A stretch of 64,000 nucleotides of DNA from Gammaproteobacteria bacterium (GCA_030746435.1 JASLMV010000007.1:1-64000); one strand, 5' to 3'; shown: positions 43,437 through 53,587, numbered from the stretch's first letter. Notes: generated by a model from the letters alone, not told the origin. Made by a program: numbers and translations.

Positions 43437-44624
43437 ATGCGCATACTAGCTTTTAGCAATCTGTATCCAAACTCGTGCGAGCCACTGCGAGCACGTTTTA
43501 ATCATCTGCAGTTCGCTGCACTGAACGATCTTGCCGGTGTGGACGTCACGGTAATCAGCCCGATAGAGCTGGCCCGGCGAGTGCAATACACCGGTTCCGG
43601 GAAAGGCTGGGGGCCGCGTGGCAGCCACCGGTGGGAAGAACTTGAAGTACGCTATCCAACGGCCTGGTTGATACCGAAAATACTGCGTTTCCTGAATGGT
43701 TTCCTGATGGCCATCTCGGTATTGCCGGCGTGGCTGCGGCAGAGGCACAATCCGCCAGATGTCGTGTTCTCAACGTGGGCATTTCCTGATGGTTATGCAG
43801 CCGTAATGCTGGGGCGGCTGTTTGGTTTGCCGGTATACGTCAAGGTGCATGGAACGGATGTTGCCCAGTTGGTGGGGCGCAGAACAATCAGACGGACGCT
43901 TACCGTTCGCGCTCTGACAAGAGCAACAGGCGTCATCACGGTCAGTAATTACCTGCGTGACCGGCTTATCTACTGCGGCGTACCCGCCGAGCAGATTCAC
44001 ACCGTGTACAACGGCATCGACCGGCAGAAGTTTCGTCCGCAGGACCAGGATGACTGCCGCCGCAGGCTTGGGTTGCAGCATTCCGGCGCTGTCGGGCTGT
44101 TTGTCGGTAACCTCGTCGGGGTCAAGGGTCTTGACGATCTGCTCGACGCATTGACTCCCGCGTTGTGCAGTAAGTTCAACCTGGCGTTCTATATCATCGG
44201 TGCGGGTCCGCTGGAGGGAAAGCTGCGCGAGCGGGTTCGGGAAGCGGGGATGGAGTCAGCGATCCATTTTGTGGGGCAGGTGGAGCACACGGCCCTGGCC
44301 GACTGGATGAATGCCGCAGATTTTCTTTGTCTTCCCAGCCACCATGAAGGGCTGCCCAATGTATTGCTCGAGAGCCTGGCCTGCGGGCTGCCTGTCGTAG
44401 CGACCGCTGTCGGCGGCGTGCCGGAAATAATCGATGACTCTAACGGCCGGCTGACCCTTCCCGGTGACCCGCTGGCGCTGACCACAGCAATGGCTTCGGT
44501 GCTGGAGCGCAAACCGGCCGGGACCGCAAATTCATCAACGGTCAATGCAGGCGGATGGAGCGATAATGCAGCAACCCTGGGACGGCTGTTCGCGGAAGAT
44601 AGCGGGGGAAGCTCACGGTCATGA
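43437..44624 (+). CDS. Family 4 glycosyltransferase
   Basis: A protein of 395 residues with the two Rossmann domains of GT-B enzymes. The N-terminal domain has FSNLYPNSCEPLRARFNHLQ and VKVHGTDVAQLVG; the C-terminal domain has GLFVGNLVGVKGLDDLLDAL and the donor-binding E-x7-E signature in PSHHEGLPNVLLESLACGLP followed by VGGVPEII. It transfers a sugar from a nucleotide donor in the cytoplasm, sugar unknown. Its stop overlaps the GT2 start by four bases. Confidence 0.9.
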   Translation: MRILAFSNLYPNSCEPLRARFNHLQFAALNDLAGVDVTVISPIELARRVQYTGSGKGWGPRGSHRWEELEVRYPTAWLIPKILRFLNGFLMAISVLPAWLRQRHNPPDVVFSTWAFPDGYAAVMLGRLFGLPVYVKVHGTDVAQLVGRRTIRRTLTVRALTRATGVITVSNYLRDRLIYCGVPAEQIHTVYNGIDRQKFRPQDQDDCRRRLGLQHSGAVGLFVGNLVGVKGLDDLLDALTPALCSKFNLAFYIIGAGPLEGKLRERVREAGMESAIHFVGQVEHTALADWMNAADFLCLPSHHEGLPNVLLESLACGLPVVATAVGGVPEIIDDSNGRLTLPGDPLALTTAMASVLERKPAGTANSSTVNAGGWSDNAATLGRLFAEDSGGSSRS

Positions 44625-45589
44625 GTGCCTCATCCACCATCAGCGTCGTAATCCCGGCCTACAACGCAGAGGCTTTTGTCGTCGAAGCGGTCGAGAGTGC
44701 ATTTGCACAAACGGTCGCCCCGCTTGAAGTAATCGTTGTCAACGACGGCTCTACGGACAGGACGGAAGAACTATTACGTGGCTTCGGCGACCGCATCACA
44801 CTGATTTCCCAACAGAACAGCGGCGTAGCAAGGGCCAGGAATGCCGGTCTGGAAGTCGCCGTGGGCGAGTACGTCGCTTTTCTGGATTCGGATGACGCGT
44901 GGTTGCCGGATAAGACCGCAAAGCAACTGGACGTCATGCAAAGTTATCCTGATATGGCTGCCTTGGGTTCGGACTGTATTGAAGTGGACCCGGACGGACA
45001 GGTAATCCGCAAAGTCGTTTCGGAAGCCTACGGCAATACTTTCTGGATCAGCCATGAGCCGCCGCTGATCGACCGCTCGGATATAGGCGACAACCTGATG
45101 CGTAACACGCTGGGGTCGCCTTCGGGTCTGTTGGTGCGCCGTGCCTGCCTGGAAGAAGTGCAACTATTCGACGAATCGTTGGTGAACGGCAGCGAGGACT
45201 GGGACCTGTTTATTCGGCTGGCCCTGAAATTCAGGACAGCCGTCTACGCCGATCAGTTATTCCGGTACCGGATCACCGGTGAGGGTCTGTGTTCACCGAA
45301 AAATGCCGAGCGGTTGCTGAAGACCGACCTGATGGTCCTCGACAAGATATTTAACTCGGGGGACCTGGAGGTATCGTGGTGGCTGCGTCGCAAAGCCTAC
45401 GGCAACCGGTATTTCAGGAATTCCCAGGCCTTCATGGATAACTGGCAGTTTTCCAGATCGCGGTCCACGCTGCTGACCGCCATCGCTTACTGGCCCACAT
45501 TGCTGCTGCAAAGGGCCACTATATTTATGCTGATCGCCCTGGTCATGGGCGAGGGCTGGGTCAGGAAACGCCGCGCAGCCGGGGCTTGA
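44621..45589 (+). CDS. Family 2 glycosyltransferase
   Basis: A protein of 322 residues with a GT-A domain at the N-terminus: VVIPAYNAEAFVVEAVESAF, VVNDGSTDRTEELL, RARNAGLEVAVGEYVAFLDS-DD (the DxD). The rest is a helical C-terminal extension with a hydrophobic end (AYWPTLLLQRATIFMLIAL). It resembles rhamnosyl- or galactosyltransferases of surface polysaccharide loci. The start overlaps the GT4 stop (ATGA), so the pair is coupled. It converges on the epimerase gene. Confidence 0.9.
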   Translation: MSASSTISVVIPAYNAEAFVVEAVESAFAQTVAPLEVIVVNDGSTDRTEELLRGFGDRITLISQQNSGVARARNAGLEVAVGEYVAFLDSDDAWLPDKTAKQLDVMQSYPDMAALGSDCIEVDPDGQVIRKVVSEAYGNTFWISHEPPLIDRSDIGDNLMRNTLGSPSGLLVRRACLEEVQLFDESLVNGSEDWDLFIRLALKFRTAVYADQLFRYRITGEGLCSPKNAERLLKTDLMVLDKIFNSGDLEVSWWLRRKAYGNRYFRNSQAFMDNWQFSRSRSTLLTAIAYWPTLLLQRATIFMLIALVMGEGWVRKRRAAGA

Positions 45590-45601
45590 GTCCGTTGCCG
45601 A

Positions 45602-46774
45602 TCAGGTGTCGCGGCGCCCGTCGATCATGCGTGCAAAGTTCAGCCACTGGCCGGTAAGTTGCACGCCTTCCTCGAAACTGTAGGCGGGCGCCCAGCCGAG
45701 CGCATTCTTTGCCTTCTGGTTGGAAAGCACTATCGGATAACACTCCCTGACCAGCCGGCCCGGGTCGGGCCACTCGACACTTGTTGCCGACCGTCGTACC
45801 GGCGCACTGCTCTGGCCGAGTTTCAGCTTGATGCGTAATTTCTGCTGATCGCTGAGCTTCTCACCCAGAAAATTCTTGGTCCAGCCCAGTATCGACCCGA
45901 ACAGCGGTACCCGTGCCAACTCTGTATGAAAGTCGTTCGAAGCGAGCAGGCCGGCCAGTTGACGGAAGTTATCCGTAAACCCGGGCGCCTGTGAATCCCA
46001 GTATTCCCTGACCTCGGCCGATGCCAGGTTGCTCACGTCGAAAGGCTTGCCGACCAGCATGGCCAGCTGCAGATTAAAATCGTGCCAGCTAACCGGTATA
46101 TCGCCGTTGATAACAAAAGCCCCGCCAATTACGCTCTCGGCCTGCATGGCGGCAACAATCGCATCGCAAACATCGTCGACATAAACCGCATTGCAGATGC
46201 CCTTGCCATCATCGATAAGCGTGATATGACCGTGCTGAGCCGCTTCGATAACCGGGGGTACGAAACCGCTGTAGGGGCCGTAAACGACCGTCGGCCTGAC
46301 GATGACAGCAGGGAAATTGCGGTTCCTGACGGCTGCCATAACGACTGCTTCCTGGCTGGCTTTCGAATCCGAATACGCCTCACCGTAGTGACCGACCACC
46401 GCCGTTTCTTCCGATGAACATTCAGGCCCGGGTTCCGGGCCGTAAACTGCCATCGAACTCACGTGTACGAAACGCTGAATACCCGCTTGCAGGCAGGCAT
46501 CGACCAGCGCGCGGGTTTCCTTTTTTGCAAGCCGGTCTTCCGCGTGCGCGAGGTGCATGACCACGTCGCAACCCGAAAGCGCTTCTTGCAGTGCTGCTTT
46601 ATCGAGCAACTCGCCGCTTACCATCTCCGCGTCGACGCGCGCGATCCGGTTGGCGCGCGAGAAATTTCTCACAAGCGCGCGGTACGGGAGGTTATGGACA
46701 AGACTCAGTCGTTCGCAAAGCCGTGAACCGATAAATCCGGTAGCGCCGGTGACAAGAATTCTGGTTGGTTTCAT
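45602..46774 (-). CDS. NAD-dependent epimerase/dehydratase (extended SDR)
   Basis: A protein of 390 residues from the ATG at 46774 (MKPTRILVTGATGFIGSRLC); a longer frame to 46924 overlaps the previous gene and is not used. The Rossmann loop GATGFIG, VVMHLAHAEDR, and the catalytic YSDSKASQEAVVMAA (Tyr-x-x-x-Lys) mark an extended SDR acting on a nucleotide sugar. The C-terminal 90 residues (LKLGQSSAPVRRSATSVEWP, then LGWAPAYSFEEG) are longer than the minimal family. It is the last of three coupled minus-strand genes. Confidence 0.85.
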   Translation of the reverse strand: MKPTRILVTGATGFIGSRLCERLSLVHNLPYRALVRNFSRANRIARVDAEMVSGELLDKAALQEALSGCDVVMHLAHAEDRLAKKETRALVDACLQAGIQRFVHVSSMAVYGPEPGPECSSEETAVVGHYGEAYSDSKASQEAVVMAAVRNRNFPAVIVRPTVVYGPYSGFVPPVIEAAQHGHITLIDDGKGICNAVYVDDVCDAIVAAMQAESVIGGAFVINGDIPVSWHDFNLQLAMLVGKPFDVSNLASAEVREYWDSQAPGFTDNFRQLAGLLASNDFHTELARVPLFGSILGWTKNFLGEKLSDQQKLRIKLKLGQSSAPVRRSATSVEWPDPGRLVRECYPIVLSNQKAKNALGWAPAYSFEEGVQLTGQWLNFARMIDGRRDT

Positions 46775-47805
46775 ATCGCCGACCGTCCGGTCTCGACCCA
46801 TGGCTGTGCCATGCGCGTGCGGATCCGGTAGGCCTCTTCTATTACCTGTAAAGCTCTTACCGTGGTGTCTGCCGCTGCCTGAGGCGGTGTCCGGTCGGCA
46901 ACCGCATCGAGGAAATCCTGCCATTGATCGGCCAGCGGGTTCGTATCGCCGGCGTCACCTGGCGGATTCACGACCATGTCGAATGTACGGTCGCCGGCCC
47001 GGCGGCGCAGGTGTACGTGGTCCGTGTCATCCAGGCGAGCCTCGGCGATCGCTTCGGTGCCGACAATGCGGATACAGTTGTCGAGCATGTGTGTCCAGCT
47101 AAAGCTGCCCTGAAACGGCACAGTTTTTCCGGGGAGGTGCAGGTCCGCCGTCAAGATGCCGTTCGATTCAACGCCGCCGTAGGAGTCATCCTCATAGCCC
47201 AGGTTATCGAGGTCGCCCAGCAGCCAGATAACGCGATCGAGCATGTGCACGCCCACGTCGTAAAATACCCCCCCTGCGGTCGTGGCCTTGTTGTAGTAGG
47301 CGTCAGTCGTCATAGCCCAGTCGAGAGGCGCGCCCATCTCGCCGGCGACCTCGACGATCTCGCCCAGTTCGCCGCTGTCGACCAGTGCTTTGAGTACCTG
47401 GTTGTTGCGGTGAAAGCGGGTAGTCAGGCCGACCGACAGCACGCGGTCCAGCTTTTTCGCCTCGTCGGCCATTCGCTGCGCCTGGACTGCCTCGTCCGCG
47501 GTGGGTTTCTCGCACATCACGTCTATGCCCATTTGCATGAGCCGCATACTGATAGGCGCATGCAGCCTGGGCGGTACTGCGACCAGCGCGCAATCGACCA
47601 GGTTACTCAGGTCGGAAATGTCGTTGGTGATCTCTGCGTCGAGGCCGAACTCCAGTTGCGCGAGTTCCGCGAATTCGTACGTGGTATCGCACAGGAACCG
47701 TACCTCGACATTCGGGAAGCGCAGTAGTTGCGGCAGGTGCCCCTCACGGGTGATCGCGCCGCAACCGACAATCCCCAGCCTTACAGTGTCACTGCCGTTA
47801 GTCAT
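46771..47805 (-). CDS. Gfo/Idh/MocA-family oxidoreductase
   Basis: A protein of 344 residues. The Rossmann domain starts with VRLGIVGCGAITREGHLPQLL, followed by VAVPPRLHAPISMRLMQMGI and the EKPTADEAVQAQ segment with the conserved Lys. The C-terminal domain carries GGVFYDVGVHMLDRVIWLLG with the catalytic Asp/His pair. Such enzymes oxidise or reduce sugars on nucleotide carriers, for example at C3. It overlaps the epimerase by four bases and follows the SGNH gene with no gap, so all three work on one pathway, probably making or modifying a sugar of the exopolysaccharide. Confidence 0.9.
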   Translation of the reverse strand: MTNGSDTVRLGIVGCGAITREGHLPQLLRFPNVEVRFLCDTTYEFAELAQLEFGLDAEITNDISDLSNLVDCALVAVPPRLHAPISMRLMQMGIDVMCEKPTADEAVQAQRMADEAKKLDRVLSVGLTTRFHRNNQVLKALVDSGELGEIVEVAGEMGAPLDWAMTTDAYYNKATTAGGVFYDVGVHMLDRVIWLLGDLDNLGYEDDSYGGVESNGILTADLHLPGKTVPFQGSFSWTHMLDNCIRIVGTEAIAEARLDDTDHVHLRRRAGDRTFDMVVNPPGDAGDTNPLADQWQDFLDAVADRTPPQAAADTTVRALQVIEEAYRIRTRMAQPWVETGRSAI

Positions 47806-49110
47806 TTATTCCCCGCCGCCTGGTGCTGCTGCATCCGGAACGTCAATCCGGAGTTTAGCGGCGATGGTTTCGGCGGTCAGCTTGTTGCCGTAGGGCGTCA
47901 GATGACCCTGGTAGATCAGGCTCCATTCCTCGTCGGGTCTGGCCCGGAAAACATCGCTGAAATTGATGAAACCCGTGCCGGAGTCCGCAGCCCAGGCTTC
48001 CATCACCCGTTCGATTTCGGCGGGCTGCAGGCTTTCGGAATCTGCAATATAGCCGAGCAGGAACTTCGCGCCGACGGATTCCGATGTGCGCCGCGCCTCG
48101 GCCAGTATCGCGCTGGTTATTTTCCAGCGCTCCCATTCCTCAAGCGGGGGGTAAAGTTTAGTCGCGGTTATGATGTCCATCCAGGCATTGATAAGCAGCT
48201 TGCCGATCCAGAAGCGTGGTAACGAGACCTCCATCCGGCGAAACTCTTCGCGGGTCAGGACCGGTGAATTGAGCAGCACGAGCTGGTCGTTATCGAGCAG
48301 AAACTGTGGTTTGCCGTAATCGCGAAAACCCAGCACATTGCGGGTGATATTGCCTTCGAAGAAAACCAGCATCACAACATCAGGGCTGTAGGCAAGCCCC
48401 TCCCGCTGCAGGCGCAACAGCTGCTGGTCCGTTCCGAATCCGTGTACGCCGAGGTTAATGACCTCCGATCCGGACAGCAGGTTTTCGAGTTGGGCAGCGA
48501 AAGTATCCTCGTTGCGGACATCCTCTCCCCAGGTGAAGGAATCGCCGACAATAACGACGCGGAGAGAGTCCGGTGTTTTCTCCAGCGGGTACTCGCGGTC
48601 TGACCGCACCCCGCGCGAGTTGACACGGATATTGTCGGACTGATAGCCGGGCTTGGGTTTCCAGCCTACCAGCGGGTCATAAATATCAAAGGAAAACCCT
48701 TCCGGAGTAAGCGTATTAGCATCTGCCGACGCTTGGTTGGCCTGCCAGCGGAGTTGCCACCAGCCGTCTTCATCGTCACGAAACAGGTGCTGAGGGTCGA
48801 GTATAACCCGCACGGCTGCCTCGGCCAGCAACAGTGCGACGCCGGCGCCAATAACCAGTGCTACCAGCGCGATCTGCACCGATCTCGAATCTACGGGTGT
48901 CACGTGTGCTGCTCTAGCACGCACGATCAGAATGATACCCAGGACCAGGAGCAGGGCGTCGGCAGCAAGCACATAGGTTTTCTGGTCCAGGGTGCCATCG
49001 CGCACGAGACCGGATTCTATGAACCAGGGGTTCAGGAGCAGGCCGGCAAGTACAAGCAGTAATCCTGCGGCAACCTGCAGGCGGCTCAGTAGCGGCGCGA
49101 CATTGGACAT
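47806..49110 (-). CDS. Membrane protein with SGNH-hydrolase-like domain
   Basis: A protein of 434 residues from the ATG at 49110 (MSNVAPLLSRLQ). The N-terminal 110 residues have three hydrophobic helices; the remaining part is periplasmic and SGNH-like: VVIVGDSFTWGEDVRNEDTF with the nucleophile Ser, INLGVHGFGTDQQLL with block-II Gly, and near the end YQGHLTPYGNKLTAE with the His. This resembles AlgJ/AlgX-type and other acyl-esterase/transferase proteins of polysaccharide loci. It could add or remove acyl groups from the polymer in the periplasm. It is first in the three-gene minus-strand operon. Confidence 0.75.
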   Translation of the reverse strand: MSNVAPLLSRLQVAAGLLLVLAGLLLNPWFIESGLVRDGTLDQKTYVLAADALLLVLGIILIVRARAAHVTPVDSRSVQIALVALVIGAGVALLLAEAAVRVILDPQHLFRDDEDGWWQLRWQANQASADANTLTPEGFSFDIYDPLVGWKPKPGYQSDNIRVNSRGVRSDREYPLEKTPDSLRVVIVGDSFTWGEDVRNEDTFAAQLENLLSGSEVINLGVHGFGTDQQLLRLQREGLAYSPDVVMLVFFEGNITRNVLGFRDYGKPQFLLDNDQLVLLNSPVLTREEFRRMEVSLPRFWIGKLLINAWMDIITATKLYPPLEEWERWKITSAILAEARRTSESVGAKFLLGYIADSESLQPAEIERVMEAWAADSGTGFINFSDVFRARPDEEWSLIYQGHLTPYGNKLTAETIAAKLRIDVPDAAAPGGGE

Positions 49111-49284
49111 GACTTTATGGTGTTGAGATTCGGATGCGGGAGGGCAGGTTTTCACAAAAGTCTCGAGACAGTCAAATCACGGCGATTATGTAGTCTGCGT
49201 CTGACAGTGCCGCAGAGTCTGCTATGTTCGGTGGCTGGTGCTTGTTATGCTGCGTTTGCCGAAAAGAATATCCATGAAAGATCC

Positions 49285-50445
49285 ATGTCCGTCTTGACCT
49301 ATTTCCTTGTCTTGCTTGGGATCCTGACCGTTGCCGTGGTCGCAGAGGGCCGGCGGCGTAACCTGCAGATATGGTTGCCTGCCTACATAACGCGGGACTC
49401 CAGGCGGGAATATGCGGGCACCAGGCACGTCCTGTTTTGTTTTGCGGACCACTATGAACCGCGGTGGGGCAACCCGGCCTACGAGGTTGAGCAGGAACGC
49501 GTAAACCGGTGGATGGATGCTTACCCGAAAATGGCATCGCAATTCAGGGATGCTGACGGCAACCCACCGAAACACAGCTTCTTTTACCCCGAAGAGGAAT
49601 ACCGACAGGAACACCTGGACAAGCTGGCAGCGCTGTGCAGGCAGGGTTTCGGCGAAATAGAAATTCACCTGCACCACCATAACGATACGGAAACAGGTTT
49701 GCGGGCGAAGTTAACGAGTTTTGTCGCTACCCTGCATAACCGGCACGGTTCCCTGCCGGTCAACCCGGAAACGGGGCAGCCGATGTTTGCTTTCATACAC
49801 GGTAACTGGGCACTCGATAATTCGGCACCCGATGGCAGCGCGTGTGGTATCAACAACGAACTTATCGTCTTGCGGGAACTTGGCTGTTACGCAGACTTCA
49901 CTCTGCCTTCCGCACCGGACCCGGCCCAGACCAGCAAGATAAACAGCATCTATTACGCTACCGACGATCCCGACCGGCCCAAATCACATGATACGGGCAC
50001 GGATGTTCGTGTGGGCGGCAGCGCGGAAGGTGACCTGCTGATGATCCAGGGACCGCTCGCGCTGAACTGGAAACAACGCAAGTTTGGATTAATACCCAAA
50101 GTCGAAAATAGTGAAGTACGCGGCGGATTCAACCCGACACCGGACCGCATAGACCTGTGGATCCGGGAGGCTCCCGTGGTGCAGGGTCGGCCAGACTGGC
50201 TGTTCGTAAAAATATACACGCACGGCGCCCAGGAGGATGCCCACGAGGCGCTGTTGGGTGAGCCTATCCGGGCAATGCATGCTTATCTCAACAGCGCGTA
50301 CAACGACGGCGAGGACTACCAGCTGCATTACGTCAGCGCGCGAGAGATGTATAACCTGGTTAAAGCGGCAGAGGCAGGGTGCTCGGGCAATCCGAATGAA
50401 TACCGGGACTACGAATTACCGCCTCCGCCATTGTTGCAGCAGTAA
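49285..50445 (+). CDS. Membrane-anchored polysaccharide-deacetylase-like protein
   Basis: A protein of 386 residues from the ATG at 49285; a longer frame from 49117 has an improbable N-terminus. One N-terminal helix (SVLTYFLVLLGILTVAVVAE) anchors it. The domain has HVLFCFADHYEPRWGN with an Asp-His pair and GFGEIEIHLHHHNDTE with a His cluster, which is the metal-site arrangement of the polysaccharide deacetylase (NodB/CE4-like) barrel, although divergent. It likely acts on the exopolysaccharide or a precursor. Divergent from the SGNH operon, with 174 bases between. Confidence 0.6.
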   Translation: MSVLTYFLVLLGILTVAVVAEGRRRNLQIWLPAYITRDSRREYAGTRHVLFCFADHYEPRWGNPAYEVEQERVNRWMDAYPKMASQFRDADGNPPKHSFFYPEEEYRQEHLDKLAALCRQGFGEIEIHLHHHNDTETGLRAKLTSFVATLHNRHGSLPVNPETGQPMFAFIHGNWALDNSAPDGSACGINNELIVLRELGCYADFTLPSAPDPAQTSKINSIYYATDDPDRPKSHDTGTDVRVGGSAEGDLLMIQGPLALNWKQRKFGLIPKVENSEVRGGFNPTPDRIDLWIREAPVVQGRPDWLFVKIYTHGAQEDAHEALLGEPIRAMHAYLNSAYNDGEDYQLHYVSAREMYNLVKAAEAGCSGNPNEYRDYELPPPPLLQQ

Positions 50446-50454
50446 CGGGTATCT

Positions 50455-53400
50455 TTATTCGTAGGTGGCGGTTGCGGTACTGCCGTCCAGTTCGAAGCTC
50501 AGCAAACCGCCGTCGTCTGTGACGATACCGGAGCCGGAGTCTTCACTTATCGTCAGGCTGACGCTGCCGCTATTGCTCACGGCCTGTATGCTGTAGCTCA
50601 CTTCGGGTTTCAGGCCAGCCAGCCAGATACGCCCGACGGTAGCCGGAAGGTTGACCGCCAGGTTGCCGGCGCCCGGCGTGTAGCGCAGGTCATCTTTAAG
50701 AAACAGCACCGCTTCACCGCCGATGACGGCACCCGCAAGCTGTGGCGTGTCTATGCCGGCCGGGTTCATAGCGACGAAACCGTCGGCATTGGATGCGCGC
50801 AGTACGCTAACCATGGCCAGTTGCTGTGCCGCCGTCCCCGGATCGATGTCGACCCGGTGGGTGTGGTAACCACCCGGGTAGTCGCCGGGTTGTGCGCCGG
50901 ATGCGCCGAGGTGCTCAAGCGACGAACTGGACGGTAAAACCGCCGCGATTTCGATGCGTTGCGAAACGTCGCCGAGGTTTGACGTTGCCGTAGCGGTACG
51001 GCCCGTAATCTGTGGCGCCATATCGATATGGAAACGCAGCTTGCGTGGCGGACTGCCTGCCGACGGATTGTTGTGCACCTGGTCGAAGATCACAACCGTG
51101 TCCGGCGTGTTCGATTCGTCACTTTTCAGCCAGACCAGTGAGCGCTGCACGAGGTCGTAGCCGGCGAAATTATCAAGGGCAGACGTGTAAGCGCCGCGCA
51201 GGTCGGAGGCCACGTAACTGTGCGCCGAATTGGAACTGGCCCGTACCACACGCTGGGTCTGCGCGGCGTTGTAGGAGTACTGCACCCGGTCATCGTGGAC
51301 CTGTAATTGCAAGGTATTCGCTCCACCACCGTTAGCGATCGCTCCCTGGTAACCGAAGGGCTCGTGCGTAATCCAGGCACCCCTTCTATAGAGCTGGAAG
51401 TGACCGGCATCGGCGTGATTGTGGTCGATACCGGACCAGCCGCCCGAGAACATCAGTTGCGAGGCATTCTCTGACCATGATGTACGGTCAAGCAGGATAT
51501 CCAGGCCGGAATCGAGGTTGGCGAGCGGCACATCCAGGCGGTAATCGCGTGGTGCCAGCGTGTCGGTATTGAAGAGCAGCAAAGGCAGGCTGCGTGCGTC
51601 GGCGCCCGATGGCGGGAAATGCCGCTCGAGCACAAATTGTGCCCAGCCCGCCTCGGTATGCAGACCGCTGATCTCGAGCAACCCGCGTAACCATGCATAG
51701 TTCTGCTGATCAAGCCTGGTGATCTCGTAACTGTTTGACTCGGCGTTCGGATAACCCTCGATGTCGCCGGCTGTATAAGTGCCGCCTTCCGTGGGTGTAA
51801 TGGCGTGCAGCGTGATCGACTGTAGCTGGTGACTCAGGTAGGGCGCATAACTCGTAATCGGGACCCCCGAGTTATGCAGCACCCAGAAGTTCTGGTACCA
51901 GTAACCCATCGTCGCGCCGTCATAGAAAACGCCGTCGGGATGCGTGCCGCCGCTCTGGGCGAAGAACCCTTCCGAGCGCCGCGCTTTGGGCAATTCGAAT
52001 CCGAACCAGCCTCGCAGGCCTGCATCCATGACAGCACACGAACGACTGGCCACGTCGCTGGATAACCCGCTGCTGCCGCAGGCGGTGAGCCCGTCGATGA
52101 GCATGTTACGCACACGACCCACGGTGTCGTCGGTGTCCACGAGTACCAGCGGTACATTGTTCAGCCGGTGCTCGTCCTGGAAAAGCGTGGCCAGCACAGC
52201 GCGTTCACGCTGCGCGGGTGACAACTCGTTCCATAACATGTCGAGGCACATACCGAGCTGTGCATCCTCGAACATATAGGTGAGCTCACTCATTAAGCCG
52301 CCTTCCCAGAAATCGACATTGCTGTCGAACAGCGTCAGTGCTGCGTTCCGGTAGCGCTCGTCGTCGGTAACCTGGTAAAGCAGGGCCGAGATGCTGCAAT
52401 AGAGGCGTGACTGGAATACCGATCCGGGGCTTGCCGCGGCCTGGAGGGCCCGGCCGCCGAGTTCATCGGCCCATTCCTGCCAGACATCGTCACCTGCGCT
52501 GTGGTGCCCGCGCAGTCGGTTAATAAGATCGTTGTTGGCATAAACGCGTGGATGCTGGCTGCCCAGGCTTATCTGCGGCGCGGACTGCGTGCGGAATGCC
52601 ACTACATTGCTCACCTCTCCTGACAGGCCGTCCCACGCGTCATGTACAACGACGGCATAGTAATCCGTGGCGGGATCCATATCGGTGATGATGAAAGGTT
52701 GTGCAAGGCTGTCGCCGTGGGGCTCGTATACCAACCGGTCCATGCTGTCGCCACGGTCGATCATTGCCTGCACCCCGTCGAGGCTGGTGGTCTCGGAGAT
52801 ATCCGTCGTCCAGGCCAGGGCTGCAGACCAGCCCCACTCGGTGGTTTGCGGCGAAGCAAAGCTGAACCAGGCGCCGTAAGGCGTGACGTGCTCAATACGC
52901 AGGTCGGTCACCGGGCCATTCAGTTGCGGCGGGGCAAAGCCGGGGTCGCAGGCGTTGCCGGTGCCGTCCGAATTGCTGTCCGCTTGTCCGGGGTTGTAAA
53001 TGTTCGGGCAGTTATCCGTGCCGGTTACGCCGTCACCGTCCGCGTCTGGGTGCCATTCGCTGCCCAGCGCCGATGCATTCGCCGGCGGGACAGGCGGAGG
53101 CGGTGGGGCCGGGTTGTCGTTCACGGGCACCGTCAATGTACGGCTGACCGAGCCGCCGGTGCCGGTGCACACGAGCCGGAATTTACTGGTCTCGAAGAGC
53201 GTACCCGTCTGTTCCTGTCCCTGGGTCGGGCGCGAGCCTTCCCACGCGTTGCTCGCGAGGCAGTCGGTTGCGTTCGTGGTGGACCAGATGATGGTTGCCG
53301 ATGACCCGGGCGTAACTTCCGCCGGATTGGCGACGATGGTCATCGTCGGTTTGGTCGTGGGAGAAGGTGGCGACGGCGGTACAGGGACACCCGGCGCAGT

Positions 53401-53526
53401 GGCGCCACCGGCGCCCTCGTCTTTGCCGGAGCTGCTGCTACCGCAGGCCGCGAGTACGAGCGTTAGTACTACAACGGCTGCCCGTCCCGCAATTGCCGGG
53501 AGGCAACTGGTCAGCGCCCGAGACAT
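50455..53526 (-). CDS. Heparinase II/III-like surface lipoprotein
   Basis: A protein of 1023 residues from the ATG at 53526; the frame continues upstream but without a signal peptide. Order: lipoprotein signal ending LAAC; Gly/Ser/Pro linker; one Ig-like repeat of the type found three times in the next gene (TIIWSTTNATDCLASNAWEG); a calcium-binding thrombospondin-3-like run (DADGDGVTGTDNCPNIYNPG); an FnIII-like segment; an (alpha/alpha) domain from about residue 300; and the heparinase II/III beta-sandwich with GWSGIDHNHADAGHFQLYRR. It should cleave acidic polysaccharide by elimination on the cell surface, perhaps trimming the organism's own polymer. Confidence 0.8.
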   Translation of the reverse strand: MSRALTSCLPAIAGRAAVVVLTLVLAACGSSSSGKDEGAGGATAPGVPVPPSPPSPTTKPTMTIVANPAEVTPGSSATIIWSTTNATDCLASNAWEGSRPTQGQEQTGTLFETSKFRLVCTGTGGSVSRTLTVPVNDNPAPPPPPVPPANASALGSEWHPDADGDGVTGTDNCPNIYNPGQADSNSDGTGNACDPGFAPPQLNGPVTDLRIEHVTPYGAWFSFASPQTTEWGWSAALAWTTDISETTSLDGVQAMIDRGDSMDRLVYEPHGDSLAQPFIITDMDPATDYYAVVVHDAWDGLSGEVSNVVAFRTQSAPQISLGSQHPRVYANNDLINRLRGHHSAGDDVWQEWADELGGRALQAAASPGSVFQSRLYCSISALLYQVTDDERYRNAALTLFDSNVDFWEGGLMSELTYMFEDAQLGMCLDMLWNELSPAQRERAVLATLFQDEHRLNNVPLVLVDTDDTVGRVRNMLIDGLTACGSSGLSSDVASRSCAVMDAGLRGWFGFELPKARRSEGFFAQSGGTHPDGVFYDGATMGYWYQNFWVLHNSGVPITSYAPYLSHQLQSITLHAITPTEGGTYTAGDIEGYPNAESNSYEITRLDQQNYAWLRGLLEISGLHTEAGWAQFVLERHFPPSGADARSLPLLLFNTDTLAPRDYRLDVPLANLDSGLDILLDRTSWSENASQLMFSGGWSGIDHNHADAGHFQLYRRGAWITHEPFGYQGAIANGGGANTLQLQVHDDRVQYSYNAAQTQRVVRASSNSAHSYVASDLRGAYTSALDNFAGYDLVQRSLVWLKSDESNTPDTVVIFDQVHNNPSAGSPPRKLRFHIDMAPQITGRTATATSNLGDVSQRIEIAAVLPSSSSLEHLGASGAQPGDYPGGYHTHRVDIDPGTAAQQLAMVSVLRASNADGFVAMNPAGIDTPQLAGAVIGGEAVLFLKDDLRYTPGAGNLAVNLPATVGRIWLAGLKPEVSYSIQAVSNSGSVSLTISEDSGSGIVTDDGGLLSFELDGSTATATYE

Positions 53527-53587
53527 CCCTGTGTCGACCACCACTAGACCCCAAACTCCGTACGCAACGACTGCACTATACCCGAGA

